A stretch of 7,623 bases of DNA from positions 1-7,623 of the forward strand of contig JAASTB010000100.1 in the NCBI GenBank assembly GCA_021767625.1. The letters are read 5' to 3'. Positions within the stretch are counted from its first letter, which is position 1, and the number at the start of each line of letters is the position of its first letter. Both the position numbers and the translations under genes were made by a program. The notes under the pieces were generated by a model. The model did not search any database and was not told where the DNA came from. It saw only the letters and a list, made by a program, of their open reading frames with translations. Source of the stretch: Wenzhouxiangella sp. GTDB lineage: Bacteria; Pseudomonadota; Gammaproteobacteria; Xanthomonadales; Wenzhouxiangellaceae. Below are positions 6,707 to 7,623 of this stretch, one piece after another.

Positions 6707-7456
6707 TCAGGCTGCCTGATAGATTCCCATGAAGGACTCGGCCTGCAGCGATGCGCCGCCGATCAGGCCGCCGTCGATATCCTCACAGGCAAACAGATCA
6801 GCGGCGTTGTCGGGTTTGACGCTGCCGCCGTACAGGATCCTGACTCGGCCGGCTATTGTAGCATCCTCTGCGGCAAGCTGCGCCCTGATTGCAGCGTGAA
6901 CTTCCTGGGCCTGATCCGGCGAAGCGGTCTGGCCGGTACCGATGGCCCAGACGGGTTCGTAGGCCACGACGGCCCGGGAAAAAGCCTGGATGCCGGCGGC
7001 CTCGATCACGGCGGCCAGTTGCCCTCCGACCACTTCAGCGGTGCGGCCGGCTTCACGCTCCTCGAGCGACTCGCCGACGCACAGGATCGGCTGCAGGCCG
7101 GCATCCTGGGCAGCCACGAATTTTCTCGCTACCAGCTCGCTGCTTTCGGCATGCAGGGCCCGGCGCTCGGAATGCCCGACCAGGACATGCGAGCAGTTCC
7201 AGTCGGCCAGCATTCCGCCCGACACCTCCCCGGTATAGGCGCCGCTGGCGTGGGCGCTCAGGTCCTGCGCACCCAGCATCACCGGCGTAGCGTCGGTCAG
7301 GGAGTCGACCAGGGGCAGGTAGGGAAACGGCGGCAGCACCATGACTTCGGCGGAGCGATTGGCGTCGAGGCGGGCCAGGATTCCGCCGATCAGGCTGCGA
7401 ATCTCGGGCTTGCTGCCGTGCATTTTCCAGTTGCCGGCGATCAGCTTGGTGCGCAT
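6707..7456 (-). CDS. tpiA: Triose-phosphate isomerase
   Basis: This 249-residue cytosolic TIM-barrel enzyme interconverts dihydroxyacetone phosphate and glyceraldehyde 3-phosphate in glycolysis and gluconeogenesis. The active site is complete: N9 and K11 in AGNWKMHG, the electrophilic H95 in VGHSERR, and the catalytic base E167 in AYEPVWAIGTG, which also begins the mobile phosphate-gripping loop. Phosphate-binding YGGSVKPDNA (209-218) and DGGLIGGASL (228-237) follow. I chose ATG at 7456 because bacterial TpiA typically starts a few residues before AGNWKM; a TTG at 7477 would add seven residues. The Shine-Dalgarno GGTGG (7461-7465) is weak and close, 4 nt from the ATG. It is the first gene of the tpiA-secG pair, with a likely promoter just upstream. 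The length is standard. Confidence 0.98.
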   Translation of the reverse strand: MRTKLIAGNWKMHGSKPEIRSLIGGILARLDANRSAEVMVLPPFPYLPLVDSLTDATPVMLGAQDLSAHASGAYTGEVSGGMLADWNCSHVLVGHSERRALHAESSELVARKFVAAQDAGLQPILCVGESLEEREAGRTAEVVGGQLAAVIEAAGIQAFSRAVVAYEPVWAIGTGQTASPDQAQEVHAAIRAQLAAEDATIAGRVRILYGGSVKPDNAADLFACEDIDGGLIGGASLQAESFMGIYQAA

Positions 7457-7489
7457 GGATCCACCATCCGGGGTCAATGAAGGACGCAG

Positions 7490-7519
7490 ATTCTACTGCT
7501 TTCCGGCAAGGCGGATAAA
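7490..7519 (-). promoter_or_regulatory. tpiA: possible sigma70-type promoter of tpiA-secG
   Basis: On the minus strand TAGAAT (7490-7495) matches the -10 consensus at five of six positions. TTTATC (7514-7519), 18 nt upstream, is a poor -35 with three matches. Transcription would start near 7483, leaving a 5' leader of about 27 nt before the tpiA ATG. The position in the gap after the upstream frame ends is sensible, but the -35 is weak. Confidence 0.4.
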
Positions 7520-7563
7520 GTGTTGCGGGCAATGTTCCGACGAAAGCGCGGCCAACCCCCGTA

Positions 7564-7623
7564 TCAGGGGATCGAAATGCGACTCAGCCTGCCGTCGATG
7601 AAGAGCAGCTCCCGGGCCTGCTG
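7564..7623 (-). CDS. possible C-terminal end of an unidentified gene (partial, right edge)
   Basis: On the minus strand the edge begins in an open frame of 19 codons, reading QQARELLFIDGRLSRISIP, then a TGA at 7564-7566. The codons are strongly GC at the third position (17 of 19), like the neighbours, and the alternating hydrophobic pattern looks like protein. It would lie upstream of tpiA in the same direction, just beyond the predicted promoter. The piece is too short to name a family. A plus-strand frame from ATG 7577 to the edge is an alternative but looks less protein-like. Confidence 0.3.
   Translation of the reverse strand, partial: QQARELLFIDGRLSRISIP

Noticed and set aside
6701..7480. 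259-codon plus-strand open frame opposite tpiA
   Set aside because: It mirrors tpiA almost exactly; tpiA has a full active site, and this frame has no recognisable family.
7557..7570. CCCC-GTATCA-GGGG inverted repeat as a terminator of the upstream gene
   Set aside because: The stem is only 4 bp and overlaps the putative stop codon; no T-run follows.

Overview
This GC-rich window is a run of housekeeping genes, all on the minus strand, so transcription runs right to left. In that order it reads: a possible gene end at the right edge, tpiA, secG, a tRNA-Leu(GAG) gene, then nuoA, nuoB, nuoC, nuoD, nuoE, nuoF and the first 418 codons of nuoG, which leaves the left edge. The order tpiA-secG-tRNA-Leu-nuo is, from general knowledge, typical of betaproteobacteria and of gammaproteobacteria near Xanthomonadales. 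The NuoC and NuoG sequence types (an insert in NuoC, loss of the N7 cluster ligands in NuoG) also fit that group. My best guess is a gammaproteobacterium of the Xanthomonadales/Wenzhouxiangella kind. This is inferred from remembered family features, not from a search.

Right part (6120-7623): triose-phosphate isomerase (glycolysis/gluconeogenesis), the SecG subunit of the SecYEG translocon with an unusually long acidic tail, and a complete class II tRNA-Leu with encoded CCA. A plausible sigma70-type promoter lies just upstream of tpiA. No rho-independent terminator is visible anywhere, so tpiA, secG, the tRNA and nuo may share readthrough transcription. The tRNA-nuoA gap (about 100 nt) holds a stable hairpin and a 12-bp perfect palindrome that could be processing or control sites.

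Left part (1-6016): the peripheral arm of respiratory complex I (NADH:ubiquinone oxidoreductase). NuoE, F and G form the NADH dehydrogenase module (FMN and Fe-S clusters N1a, N3, N1b, N4, N5). NuoB, C and D form the quinone-reducing module (cluster N2 and quinone site), and NuoA is the first membrane subunit. NuoC and NuoD are separate genes. Genes A to F are packed with 4-10 nt overlaps or a 6-nt gap, which suggests translational coupling. The one sizeable gap is nuoF-nuoG (70 nt), which contains two inverted repeats.

I found no CRISPR array, mobile element, prophage, toxin, defence or biosynthetic system here. All key catalytic and cluster-binding residues that I checked are present except the N7 ligands, whose loss is common in this branch. 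The findings are small-scale features of an otherwise conserved locus. The very long plus-strand open frames are antisense shadows caused by high GC.
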